NCBI GenBank assembly: GCA_038225555.1 | Contig: JBBRRB010000027.1 | Span: 1-64,000 of the forward strand | Direction of reading: 5' to 3' | From: JANXQZ01 sp038225555 | GTDB taxonomy: Bacteria; Acidobacteriota; Terriglobia; Bryobacterales; Bryobacteraceae | Length of the DNA: 64,000 nucleotides | Shown here: in pieces, positions 46,053-55,295 of the stretch | How positions within the stretch are numbered: position 1 is the first letter of the stretch | Layout of the letters: each line of letters begins with the position of its first letter | Program-made: the position numbers and the translations under genes | The notes under the pieces: generated by a model | Databases searched by the model: none | The model's input: the letters and a program-made list of their open reading frames with translations, nothing else | Told to the model about the DNA's origin: nothing

Positions 46053-49000
46053 TCACTTCAAGCCCACCAGTCGGCGCAGGTCTTGTTCGTTTTGCACCAG
46101 GAACTCGCCTAGCCACTGGGTCGCGGTTCCCATGGTGGCGTGCTCCACCACCACCGAGATCACCAATCCGGTCTGCGATCCCTTCTTGTCTCCTCGCACC
46201 AGCGCCAGCACGATGCGTGACACGTTGCCGGCGCTTTGCTCAGAAGCCAGCGTGCCCGTCTTGGCGTAATGCTGGACGCCTTTCATGTTTTGGAGCACTG
46301 CCAATCCGTGCGTCGCGCGCAAGAACGGATTCGCCGTGCCATCGCTCGCATCGATCACCTCGCGCAGTCCTTGATACAGAAGAGCGGGATTATCGAAACC
46401 CTCGGCTCGCTCCTTCGTGGGCTTGATCAGATTCGTATCCAGCCTCGTGACGTGCGGCACCACCGCAGCCCCCAGCACGCAAGTTCCAAACGCCCCGGCG
46501 AAGTCCACGTTAGCCCACAGATTCGACCCGCCGCCGAGCAGCAGCGTGATGTAACGGCGCGGCGTCTCGATGCGGTTGAACTCGAAATCGGGCGCTTCCG
46601 GCGAAGTGTATTCCAGCGCTTGGCTCAGAGGCGCTTTATTGGCCGGATCCCAATCGTTTTGCTCATCGCCGGTCCAAAACGAACGGCGATGTGCGATCTC
46701 ACCCGTCTCAATTCCAATGCCGTACATTGCCTTCAGGCGCTCGGCCAACTTGCTCTGCTCAAGCCCCCGAATGCGTTCCGGCCGCGACGGAATGAAATCG
46801 ATATCTTCGAACTCCGGGTAATGTTCCCAGGCATGTTGGCCGCCGTCGAGGGACTCTTTGTTGGATGGAGATCGGTCGCCTGCTAAGATTTCAGACGGTC
46901 GGTCGGGATCGGATTTGGAAAGCCCCAGAAACCCGAGCCTGACTTGATAGCGATTGTCTGAAACAGCCAGGTACTTCGCTAAATCGTGCCATCCGCCCTG
47001 ATGGACTGACCAGCCCTTCCCGGGGATGGTAATTCCAAACACGTCGTTTTCCGTGTCATCAAAGCCGCGCACGTCCAGCTTGGTTTCCAGCCCGCGATGC
47101 AATCGAAAAACCGCTGACGCCCACAGCGGCTTGCTGGCCGAGCCAACCGCGATTCGGTCGAAATTGCGGTCGCCTTGATAACGGAGCCGGAGCGAGTGCG
47201 GTGCGGCCCGATCCACCCAGGTAAACGGCGGGATGGGATCACCGCCAGGACCCGATTCCCAATGCCGGCTCGAACTCATGCGCGGCCATCCGCCGAGTCC
47301 AACCACCTCTCCGCGCGGAAGCGTGATCACCGAAATCGCAACTCGAGGCGGCAGCGGTTGCCTGCTCGCTTTTCCGGTGCTCAGGTACTCCTGATAATGC
47401 TGGCGGCCCTTTTCCGTCGCGAAGGTTTGCAGCGAAGCTTGCAGAGCCTTGTCGAATGTTAGCGTGCCAAGCCGCGCAGGCAGATCCTTCTTGAGCCGCG
47501 TCTGCTCGTCGGGGAGAGCGTTTGCGAGATTGGCGGTCCAGGGAATCAGCGGGTCGGGATCGTAGGTCGGCACCCAGTTGCCCATCACCCACGCCGGCCC
47601 GATCAGCGCGCCTTGCGCCGTTTTTTCCACTGAGAATCCGGGAATAACTTTGTTTTTGCCGATCGCGTATGAGAGTTCCACGCGATCGGCAGGCGCGAGT
47701 TTCTCCAGCACATTGCGCGGCATCTTTTTCGGCGAGGCACCTGCGTGGACCAGCCGCGCATCCACCGCAGGACGAAACGTGATGCCCATGGCCGTCACCC
47801 TTAGCTCGCCGAAAGCGAACGCGGGCTTGGCTTTCTTCTCAGGCTTGTAGCGAATCCAAAGCTTGACGGTGGAGGCGTCGGGATTAGAATCGGAGAGCTT
47901 GCGGAACGCTCCATTGGCGGCTTCTTCCAACACCACCGTGCGCTCATCGTAGCCTTTGGCCGCTATATTCGGCACTCGAAATTCGAAATTGCGCCCGCGG
48001 ATCAGAAAGGTTCCCGCCGCCTGACCGCGCAGCGTCACAGCGGGGATGTCTTCCTTCCGCAACTCATGGAAGCTCACGCTGGTGTTGAACGCCGGGTTGG
48101 GCAGGATTTGAAAGCTTCGATCCGCCACCGGCACGCCGCCTTCTTCATCCACAGTGCGAGGGTCTGCAACTAGTCGGAACAGAAGCGGGCGCTCGGGCGT
48201 GCGATCGTCATCGTCCATCGTGCGCAGCCATTGCATCAGGCGATCGTATCCGGCTACCGTGTTGACTTGGCGTAAGCGGCGGCGAAATTCGGCGGCATTG
48301 CTCCCCAAGCCTTCCAGTTTTTCGCTATCGGTGAGAGCGTTAAAGCGTGCGATCTCTTGCTCCATCAGCGTCCCGCCCTCACCCGCGAGAGATTGGTCGG
48401 CAACCTCGATCAGCATGGTCTTGGGATCCACCTTGAGCTTGCCTTGGTCACCCGCCTTGCGGATGGATGCGAGCAGGCGAGTCCATTGAAATGGACGTGA
48501 GAGTTCCGGGTCGCGCACAATCTCGACATTCTTGAAAACCGTGTAGCCGATCATCAGGATCGGCAGCGCGGCAACGGCGAAGACCGCGAAACGATACCTG
48601 GGACCGGGCTCGCGCAGACTGTCATTGGCACCGGGCAAAGCTGCGGGCGAGATGATCGATTCCGTCCGGAAGTCTTCCTCGGACCCCATGGCGCGCCACT
48701 GCAAGGCACGGACCGCGAGGCAGAACAGCAAGGTCCAGCGCACGGAATCGGTGAACGATCCAACGGCCAGCAAGGGCAGATCGCGGCCAGTATACGGGAA
48801 GGCGGTGAGGTTCATCCCGGCGTGGAAGATGGCCTCTAGCAGAAAAGCGCATGTGATCAGTGTCGCGAGTCCGTGGCCGGTGTCGAAGCGCGATCGGGCA
48901 CCGATCAGCACCCAGATGAGAGGCAAGGCGTAAATGATCAGCAGCGCCAGACCGCCCGCCAGACCGAACTCGCTCGCGATGTAGAAACTATAGGTGCTGT

Positions 49001-51488
49001 CCACCTGCAGCGTATGCTGCGGAACCTGGGACCGTCGCACGGGAGCCTTGCCATAGCCGAGACCGAACCAGCCGCCTTCATGGGCGATGGCTTTGTTTTC
49101 CCAGGTGTGCTGCAGGCCTTGCGCTACTTGACGGACCGTAGGCGCGTTGGCGGCGTCCTCCTTGAGCATGGGCAAGCCGGGCAGACGGTCCTGCAAATTC
49201 ATGCCTTCCTTGAAGATGAGCAGCCGCACTCGGGCCTCGCCGGGAAGCTTGGTGACGTAATCGAGATTGAGATAAATGACGCCTGAGGCGATGATGGCGA
49301 ACAGCAGCACCCCCATGGGCATCCATTGCAGACGCCTCGGCTTTCCGCCCGCTGCCAGCAGCGCGACGGCTGGCCAGAAGAACGCAAACGCCGCCACGAT
49401 GCCTCCCGCATCCCCGAGCAAAACGGGGAACAAAACGATGGGAGCGAGCATGAGCAGGATCGCGGCCAGCAGCCATGGAACCAGCCAGCCCATGCTTCGA
49501 CGGCTCATGCGGCTTCCAGGCCGGAATCGCAAACGGGCCGCAAGCCACACCGTCGCGGGCATCCAGCAGAGAAGGAACGGAGCGGCCACCTCTTGGAGGA
49601 ATTTTTGCGCGCCGCCCGTGAGGTATCCGATGGCACCGATGATGACTGCCGCCCCGACCAGCGAGAGCAGCACGCCGGTAAGAACTTTGACGCGCGTCTT
49701 GTAATCCTGCCGGTCGTATTCTTCTTCATCGTCAAGAGTCGAGCCCAGGTGACGCCAGAATCCTTCACTTTGTTCGAGCGCGAAGGTCTCCGTGATGCGC
49801 CGCAGGAAACGCGAGCGGAACTGCTCTAATCGGATGCGCAGCCGTGCGCTAACCTCGCGCTCAGGATCGTAGAAGTAGAGGAAAAATATGTATCCGCAGA
49901 CCCACACCAGAGCGAGCAAAATCAGCGTCGCCGAGAACAGGAAGCTGGTCCCCAGCGAGGACTGCGAATAGCGGGCCTGCACGTTGGGCCACAGCGAATG
50001 CGCCAGCCAAGTGATGAGGCCTGAGGCAACTCCCGCGGCTGCGATATAGGCGAGCAGCCGTTTTCCAGCGCCAACCTTCTCGCCTTCCGATGCGAAGTGC
50101 GCCATGGCCGCTCGGTCACGCCGCAGACGTACGGCGATCAGAATCAGCGCGGGCACGATGCACAGCGTTCTGAGTGCGGCGGCCACTCCATCGAAGGCGA
50201 ATTTGTCGAAATGCGCGGGGTCCAAGGCGTAGCGAAACGCCAGCATCACCCTGATTAGCAGAATGACCCAAATCGACGAGACCACGCCTCCCAGCACCCA
50301 GCCGTCGCGCCAGCGCATTCGCGCCGAAGCGAGCCACAGGCCTGCCGAGTAGACAGCGAATGCGAGCAGGATCGCGAGGAGGACACGGGGCCAGCTTGGC
50401 AGATCACGAATGGACGCGAAGCGCAGCGCATACTTCCCCGCGTATTGAGTATCCTGCGAAAGAATTTTCTCGAACTCTTGCGGGTGCGCAGTCTTGTCGG
50501 GACGCGCGAACTGGGCGTCCTTCAAACTGATGGTTTGGTTATAACCGCTGAGTTCTCCTCCCAGGGGAAGAAGAAACGCCGAGTCGCCGGGCAGGGCTCG
50601 CGATTCCAGGGTGAGGTGCGAATCGCCTTCGCGGGTCGCTTCCGGCAATGGACTCGCCAACCGCCAGGGAGGCAGGAACGTGGCTTCAAGACGCCCCTCG
50701 CCGCCCGCCTTTAATTCCACAGGTTGAGCCTGACCGGGCCAGTAAACTGTAAGCTGAGCAGGCAGCTTCAGCTTCGCTTCCACTGCTTCGGATTCGGAAC
50801 CGAGTACACGCAACCCCGACCGGCTGACCAGAAGCCGTAGATTCGATGACCAAGCTTCTAGCGACTGTGCGGCCGCGCCATCCGTCTTGCGCAAGCGTGC
50901 GATATCCACAGCCAGGTTCGAGTACAAGGAGGAGACCCGCGGATCGCCTCCCACTCGAGGCTGGATCTTCCCTACCTCGGTGCCAGCAGAATCAAAGACC
51001 CGAATAGTGGCCCGGCAACGCAGACAGAGACGGCCGGGAAGGCTCTCGGCATCGAGCGAGTAACCACCGATCTGGGCCCGATTACCTTCGGAAAACGGCA
51101 CGCCATTCAGGAAGCCGCTAGGCCCTCGAACGAAGCCCCCTCCTCTGGCAATCTTGATGGTCGCGTCCGAGTCTCCGTCGGCCACAATGCTGAGCGCGGG
51201 AGAAAATGCGCCGCTAGGCCATCCAATGGTCGCCTTTTGACGCGATCCACCGATGTCGAGCGAGTCTTCCGCGCGCCGCGTAGACATCCCGATCCAGGCG
51301 ATCTGGGTGCCCGCATTTCCCTGGCCTGCGGAAAACACGATCCACATGAGCACGCCCGAAGCTGCGGCGGCTACGGCAATCGATGCCAGCCACCAGAGTC
51401 CCAGCACGCGCTTGTCGTTGCGGCCCTCGGCTCCAAGAAAGGCCGCCAGATAAGCCAGCAGCAGGACTGAGAACGATATCAGGATCAC
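46053..51488 (-). CDS. Giant fusion: SEDS (RodA/FtsW-like) membrane domain with penicillin-binding transpeptidase
   Basis: An 1811-residue inner-membrane protein. Order: two N-terminal helices (1-20, 31-52); a beta-rich extracytoplasmic region (about 60-350, FHA-like in places); about a dozen helices (365-930). Among these, GGWFGLGYGKAPVRRSQVP and VDSTYSFYIASEFGLAGGLA (805-848) match the SEDS glycosyltransferase signature. One more helix (965-985) precedes a large external part with a transpeptidase domain. Its active-site motifs are all present: SxxK at S1450-K1453 (GSASKPL), SDN at 1510-1512, and KTGT at 1743-1746. Known: SEDS proteins polymerise glycan strands and class B PBPs cross-link them, normally as two proteins. 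Here both are one chain. The GTG start overlaps the upstream stop (GTGA). It is the last gene of a seven-gene row. Confidence 0.85.
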   Translation of the reverse strand: MILISFSVLLLAYLAAFLGAEGRNDKRVLGLWWLASIAVAAAASGVLMWIVFSAGQGNAGTQIAWIGMSTRRAEDSLDIGGSRQKATIGWPSGAFSPALSIVADGDSDATIKIARGGGFVRGPSGFLNGVPFSEGNRAQIGGYSLDAESLPGRLCLRCRATIRVFDSAGTEVGKIQPRVGGDPRVSSLYSNLAVDIARLRKTDGAAAQSLEAWSSNLRLLVSRSGLRVLGSESEAVEAKLKLPAQLTVYWPGQAQPVELKAGGEGRLEATFLPPWRLASPLPEATREGDSHLTLESRALPGDSAFLLPLGGELSGYNQTISLKDAQFARPDKTAHPQEFEKILSQDTQYAGKYALRFASIRDLPSWPRVLLAILLAFAVYSAGLWLASARMRWRDGWVLGGVVSSIWVILLIRVMLAFRYALDPAHFDKFAFDGVAAALRTLCIVPALILIAVRLRRDRAAMAHFASEGEKVGAGKRLLAYIAAAGVASGLITWLAHSLWPNVQARYSQSSLGTSFLFSATLILLALVWVCGYIFFLYFYDPEREVSARLRIRLEQFRSRFLRRITETFALEQSEGFWRHLGSTLDDEEEYDRQDYKTRVKVLTGVLLSLVGAAVIIGAIGYLTGGAQKFLQEVAAPFLLCWMPATVWLAARLRFRPGSRMSRRSMGWLVPWLLAAILLMLAPIVLFPVLLGDAGGIVAAFAFFWPAVALLAAGGKPRRLQWMPMGVLLFAIIASGVIYLNLDYVTKLPGEARVRLLIFKEGMNLQDRLPGLPMLKEDAANAPTVRQVAQGLQHTWENKAIAHEGGWFGLGYGKAPVRRSQVPQHTLQVDSTYSFYIASEFGLAGGLALLIIYALPLIWVLIGARSRFDTGHGLATLITCAFLLEAIFHAGMNLTAFPYTGRDLPLLAVGSFTDSVRWTLLFCLAVRALQWRAMGSEEDFRTESIISPAALPGANDSLREPGPRYRFAVFAVAALPILMIGYTVFKNVEIVRDPELSRPFQWTRLLASIRKAGDQGKLKVDPKTMLIEVADQSLAGEGGTLMEQEIARFNALTDSEKLEGLGSNAAEFRRRLRQVNTVAGYDRLMQWLRTMDDDDRTPERPLLFRLVADPRTVDEEGGVPVADRSFQILPNPAFNTSVSFHELRKEDIPAVTLRGQAAGTFLIRGRNFEFRVPNIAAKGYDERTVVLEEAANGAFRKLSDSNPDASTVKLWIRYKPEKKAKPAFAFGELRVTAMGITFRPAVDARLVHAGASPKKMPRNVLEKLAPADRVELSYAIGKNKVIPGFSVEKTAQGALIGPAWVMGNWVPTYDPDPLIPWTANLANALPDEQTRLKKDLPARLGTLTFDKALQASLQTFATEKGRQHYQEYLSTGKASRQPLPPRVAISVITLPRGEVVGLGGWPRMSSSRHWESGPGGDPIPPFTWVDRAAPHSLRLRYQGDRNFDRIAVGSASKPLWASAVFRLHRGLETKLDVRGFDDTENDVFGITIPGKGWSVHQGGWHDLAKYLAVSDNRYQVRLGFLGLSKSDPDRPSEILAGDRSPSNKESLDGGQHAWEHYPEFEDIDFIPSRPERIRGLEQSKLAERLKAMYGIGIETGEIAHRRSFWTGDEQNDWDPANKAPLSQALEYTSPEAPDFEFNRIETPRRYITLLLGGGSNLWANVDFAGAFGTCVLGAAVVPHVTRLDTNLIKPTKERAEGFDNPALLYQGLREVIDASDGTANPFLRATHGLAVLQNMKGVQHYAKTGTLASEQSAGNVSRIVLALVRGDKKGSQTGLVISVVVEHATMGTATQWLGEFLVQNEQDLRRLVGLK

Positions 51489-53266
51489 ACGCGGCCAGCC
51501 TTCGGTTTGAGCACGTTTTTCAATCTCCGTTCCAGGTCTTCGGGCAGGTCTCCGATCTGCTGCGCCACTCTCTTCCGAAGCGGCTGGTCCTTCAGGAGCA
51601 GACGGGCCAGAGCACGCGTGTAGGCGTTGCGCGAGGTTGGGTTGTTGAAGGCGTAAGTGATGTCGCGAGCCTTAGGGTCCAGCACGTTATGATCGCGCAG
51701 GCACTCGATCAAGCGGTCCTGCGAGCTGGCCGTGAGGAAGCTCAGCGCGTCACCCAGGGCAAAGTATTTGTCTGCGAAACTTTCCGCGAATCGGGCTCCG
51801 TCCTGCTGGTAGTGAGCCTTCACCAGTTCGTCCATTTCGGCGCGGGAGTCGGCCGTATTCTGCTTGGCGAATTTGGCGCCCGTGTCTGCGGCAACTTGGT
51901 CGACTGTATCCGGGTCTGAATCGAACAGGAGCTTTCTCAACGCCTCGCGCAGAGGGAGCGTTTTGGGTTCGTTCTGCACTACGCTCTTCATCTTGCGGGT
52001 GTCGCGGCGCAATGCTTCGGCACCGAGCGAAGGCGCGAGCAGCATCCAGGTTTCCTCGTCCTGCTGAAACTTGTTCCATTCGGTCAGCTTTTCATCGCTG
52101 CCAGGAAGGGCTGCAAGTGCATGTTGGACTAGAGCTTGGCGCTCCTCGGGCGCGACCGGGGCGAGTTGCTCGAGCGCATCCGAGAGGCTCTTGCGCACGT
52201 CGGAGCGCAAACTATCCAGATAATCGAGCCACATTCTGACGCGCAGCTCCCGTGGAATTGGCAACCCTTTGGGTACGCGCTTGGGCGGGCTGCCGAACCG
52301 GCGCAGCTCGGCCATAACGGCCTCAGGGTGGAGCCGCTCGGCGACGCCGGAATCCAGTTTGCGCGCTTTTTGCAAAACGAACCCAATTAGCAGGGCGCTG
52401 GCTTTTGGTCCTAGCGGGTCGCTGCCGCGCGTGAGGAGTTTGGAGATGGCTTGATCGATTTCAGGCTGGAGTGCACGGGCGTTTCCGGCGCGTTCGATCA
52501 GTTCATCGCTCGGCCCTGGGGCGGTCTCGATCTCGCGCAGAAGCAGGATCGCATCGAAGTAATCCGTCGGATTTTCGTCCCAGGTCCAGAGCGGACGTTG
52601 CGCTTGGGGGTGCGGTTGCCAAGCCTCCAGCAAGCGGCGTCCGGTCTCGATCCATGGTGCTGGATCCACCGCGACTTGATCGTCGATAACCAGATTCGCT
52701 CCGAGCGCTTTCCCATGAGCCGAACCGCCGCCGACTAGCCATCCCCGACTCGCGCGAAAGCAGACTGGCAAAGCTGCAAAGGCTGCGGCGAAGGCTCCGG
52801 GATCGGGCCGATTTGAAGATCCCACTAAGACTGGCTCCAGCGCGCTCGCGGCTACCAGGTTCGACAGAGGCGAAAGCTTAGGCACTGCGGACTCACCGTT
52901 TACTCCGCCCGCCACTCGTTCTAACGCCTCCGAGGAACAAGTCTCCGGGTTTTGAAACAGCAGGTCCGGGTTTGCCAGCAACAGCGCTTCCACCAAGGCA
53001 GCGGCATTCCACCCGAACCGCTCCCAGACGGGCTCCCCCGGATCCAGCAACAGGGAAAACGGATAGCCGCCGCGCTGTTCGACATTCTGCCGCTGCCGAA
53101 AAATCAGAAAGGGCTGCGACTCGATCACGCCCATGCCATAGCACCACGTGTTTGCAGCCAAGCCATAACTATCCCGCAGCGTGGCTTCCGGAATGGCTGG
53201 CCACTGGCCAATCCTGCGGCGCTCGCTGAAACTCGTGCCGCCGTACGCAAGCAGGCGCGCGGGCAT
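51485..53266 (-). CDS. Large soluble protein of unknown function, partner of the GTPase (possibly GAP1-like)
   Basis: A 593-residue cytoplasmic protein with no signal peptide or membrane helix. The ATG at 53266 shares its A with the stop codon of the GTPase gene (TAATG). The N-terminal third is alpha/beta and aromatic (LLAYGGTSFSERRRIG, QPFLIFRQRQNVEQRGGYPF). The last 300 residues are almost entirely helical, highly charged and repeat-like. I recall that P-loop GTPases of this kind are often paired with proteins named GTPase-associated protein 1 (GAP1), whose N-terminus resembles this one; that match is from memory and unverified. Inference: an adaptor or effector between the GTPase and the SEDS-transpeptidase encoded next. 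Confidence 0.75.
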   Translation of the reverse strand: MPARLLAYGGTSFSERRRIGQWPAIPEATLRDSYGLAANTWCYGMGVIESQPFLIFRQRQNVEQRGGYPFSLLLDPGEPVWERFGWNAAALVEALLLANPDLLFQNPETCSSEALERVAGGVNGESAVPKLSPLSNLVAASALEPVLVGSSNRPDPGAFAAAFAALPVCFRASRGWLVGGGSAHGKALGANLVIDDQVAVDPAPWIETGRRLLEAWQPHPQAQRPLWTWDENPTDYFDAILLLREIETAPGPSDELIERAGNARALQPEIDQAISKLLTRGSDPLGPKASALLIGFVLQKARKLDSGVAERLHPEAVMAELRRFGSPPKRVPKGLPIPRELRVRMWLDYLDSLRSDVRKSLSDALEQLAPVAPEERQALVQHALAALPGSDEKLTEWNKFQQDEETWMLLAPSLGAEALRRDTRKMKSVVQNEPKTLPLREALRKLLFDSDPDTVDQVAADTGAKFAKQNTADSRAEMDELVKAHYQQDGARFAESFADKYFALGDALSFLTASSQDRLIECLRDHNVLDPKARDITYAFNNPTSRNAYTRALARLLLKDQPLRKRVAQQIGDLPEDLERRLKNVLKPKAGRV

Positions 53267-54552
53267 TATTTCCCTTTCTTCTTCTTGGGAGCGAAGCGCC
53301 CGTCCAGGCACCACGTGACGAACCTGCGAAGGCCAAAAGTCTGAGGCAGCTTGCCAGGATCGGTGTCGTTCAAGCCCTCCGTCCAGACCAGAAAGACCTC
53401 CACATCGGCGAGTTGATGCGCTAGATCGCGCTCGGCTGGAAGAGCGTTCGTATCACCTAGCCAGCGCAACAGGAGCTTCTTCTCGGCTTCCGGTTCGACT
53501 GCCTCCCCGGCGCGCAGCTTTGCAATCAACTCGCGCTCGGCAGGCAGCAACAGATCGTCCTCGATCAGGTCGACCTTCGTCACGATAAGGCATTTGCGAT
53601 TCGCCGCGATGGTGTCCAGGCGTTCGCTCGCGGTCTTCGCATTGGGCGGCGTGACATGGCCCAGGAAGCGCAGTTGCGAGCCGTCCAGCACCACCGCGCC
53701 AATGTCCACTGGATCTTTATGTTTTTCCGCAGGCTTTTCGTTGTCTTCGCCCGCCGTGTCGTAGAAGAGCAGCGAGTGCCAGGGAACCTTCGAGTTCAGC
53801 ACGTACTTCCAAACCTCTTCGGCCCATTTGCGGTCTTCGACGTTGGCCCGAAAGAAAGCGGCTTTGATGTTGGCTCGCGTGGGCGGAGTGCCGGCCACCC
53901 ACTCCGGCGTATTCCGCTGATCGCGCAGCATGCTGAAAGGCAGCAGCGCTTGCAGGAATTGTTCCTGCGGCTGCTGAACGACTCCTATTCCTTCCGGCGA
54001 AACGTACGTGTAATTTTCAACCCGGAACGTGGGTGCGGGCTGAGGCTGCGCGTATCCATAGGGCACCAGGGCCATGGTGGCAAGCACGGTTTTCCCGGCG
54101 TTCTTGGCTCCCGCGAGGCGGATGGTCGCGCCAATCCCCTGGCCTTGGCGCTCGTCAAGCGAGTACCAGTTGACCGTCCGAAACATGTGCAGCGGGAACC
54201 ACATCTCCGACGCGTTCGGCTCCATGGCTGCCAGTTCGCGCAAGACGCCGAAGAGCCAGTGCTGGATGTGGAAGACCTTGCCCTCGCGTTCCAGCGTGTC
54301 TTTCTCAGGCACGTCCATAGCGGTGCTGTCGCCTTTCCAGTAAGGATTCTTAGCGGGGCAGCCAACGTGCCGGAGAAAGACGCCGGTCTGAATCGAGCGC
54401 GGGTTTTCGCAGGTCTTCACCTTGCAGAAAATGTCTTTGCGATCGATGTCGAACGGGAAGGTCTGCTTCAAGTCGGGATGGCTCAAGCAGACGCGAGCTA
54501 TTTGTTGGGTCGAGTCCAGCTTCTGAAAGCAGAGCGGACACTTCACCGGCAT
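53266..54552 (-). CDS. Zinc-ribbon P-loop GTPase of a TRAFAC-like type
   Basis: A 428-residue soluble protein. Residues 5-65 hold a cysteine cluster (C5, C8, C22, C43, C48, C65, with H25 and H62), probably a double zinc ribbon. The GTPase domain follows: P-loop GAKNAGKT (148-155), Walker B/G3 DTAGED (265-270) and G4 TKVD (325-328). A long insert between P-loop and G3 and no membrane anchor set it apart from translation and secretion GTPases. It fits the double-GTPase type (DO-GTPase2) I recall from bacterial multi-gene signalling or conflict loci. It overlaps the patatin gene by 10 bases and its partner gene by 1 base. The P-loop has the residues needed for nucleotide binding; GTP preference is inferred from TKVD. 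Confidence 0.82.
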   Translation of the reverse strand: MPVKCPLCFQKLDSTQQIARVCLSHPDLKQTFPFDIDRKDIFCKVKTCENPRSIQTGVFLRHVGCPAKNPYWKGDSTAMDVPEKDTLEREGKVFHIQHWLFGVLRELAAMEPNASEMWFPLHMFRTVNWYSLDERQGQGIGATIRLAGAKNAGKTVLATMALVPYGYAQPQPAPTFRVENYTYVSPEGIGVVQQPQEQFLQALLPFSMLRDQRNTPEWVAGTPPTRANIKAAFFRANVEDRKWAEEVWKYVLNSKVPWHSLLFYDTAGEDNEKPAEKHKDPVDIGAVVLDGSQLRFLGHVTPPNAKTASERLDTIAANRKCLIVTKVDLIEDDLLLPAERELIAKLRAGEAVEPEAEKKLLLRWLGDTNALPAERDLAHQLADVEVFLVWTEGLNDTDPGKLPQTFGLRRFVTWCLDGRFAPKKKKGK

Positions 54553-55295
54553 TGAAGATTTACCTCGATTGCGGACCGGGCGTCCATTTCACCTTGTTCG
54601 ATCCAGCGCTCGATATTGTTTCGCTTCCAGTACAGGGCGTCTTTCGCCGAACCTAGTCCGACGGATGCCTGGATGCTAATAACTTCGATCGATTCGGGAA
54701 CGTGCTGCCTGAAGCGCGCTACCGCCCTGATTGCACTGACCACGGATTTCACGATGAGAGGGACATTTGGCAGGACGTTGATGGCGATCACGCGAGTGGC
54801 GCCCATCTCCGCAGCGGCCCAAATCGGCAACGCGCATTGCAGTCCTCCATCGGAATATATGCGCCCGTCAATTCGATGTTGCGAAAAACAGCCCAACATT
54901 GCCGTGGAAGCTGCCAGGTGCTGCCAAGTCAGATCGGGACCACGGAACAAGACAGGGCGGAGCCGCAGCGTATCCGTTGCGATCAGGCCATAAGGAATGC
55001 GCGGACTGAACTGGGCGTGGGTTTGCCGAATTAAGCCTTCGACGGCTGTCGAGTCCATAAAACCGTGCCAGGGCCGAGTTGGCACGCGCAGCCGGTAGTG
55101 GGAGAGGGCCTCGAGCCCAAGCCACATTTCGATGAGGCGATCGGGGGGGCATCCGCCCGCAATCGCCCATCCGTTGAGTGCGCCGATGGACGCTCCCACC
55201 ACGATGTCGGGCTGAAGGAACTCAGAGAGCGCTTTCCAGACGCCTGCCTGGTAAGCTCCAAACATGCCGCCTGCGGACAGAACAAGCGCCGTCAT
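54543..55295 (-). CDS. Patatin-like phospholipase
   Basis: A 250-residue patatin-fold lipid acyl hydrolase. The Ser-Asp dyad is complete: nucleophile S36 in GASIGALNG and D149 in YSDGGLQCALP. The oxyanion hole is LSAGGMFGAYQAG. It has no signal peptide, so it would act on the cytoplasmic face of the membrane. Its ATG directly follows the pgl stop, and its end overlaps the GTPase gene by 10 bases. Known: patatins serve in lipid turnover and, in some defence systems, as membrane-destroying effectors. Its place between metabolic and GTPase genes makes either reading possible. Confidence 0.88.
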   Translation of the reverse strand: MTALVLSAGGMFGAYQAGVWKALSEFLQPDIVVGASIGALNGWAIAGGCPPDRLIEMWLGLEALSHYRLRVPTRPWHGFMDSTAVEGLIRQTHAQFSPRIPYGLIATDTLRLRPVLFRGPDLTWQHLAASTAMLGCFSQHRIDGRIYSDGGLQCALPIWAAAEMGATRVIAINVLPNVPLIVKSVVSAIRAVARFRQHVPESIEVISIQASVGLGSAKDALYWKRNNIERWIEQGEMDARSAIEVNLQCR

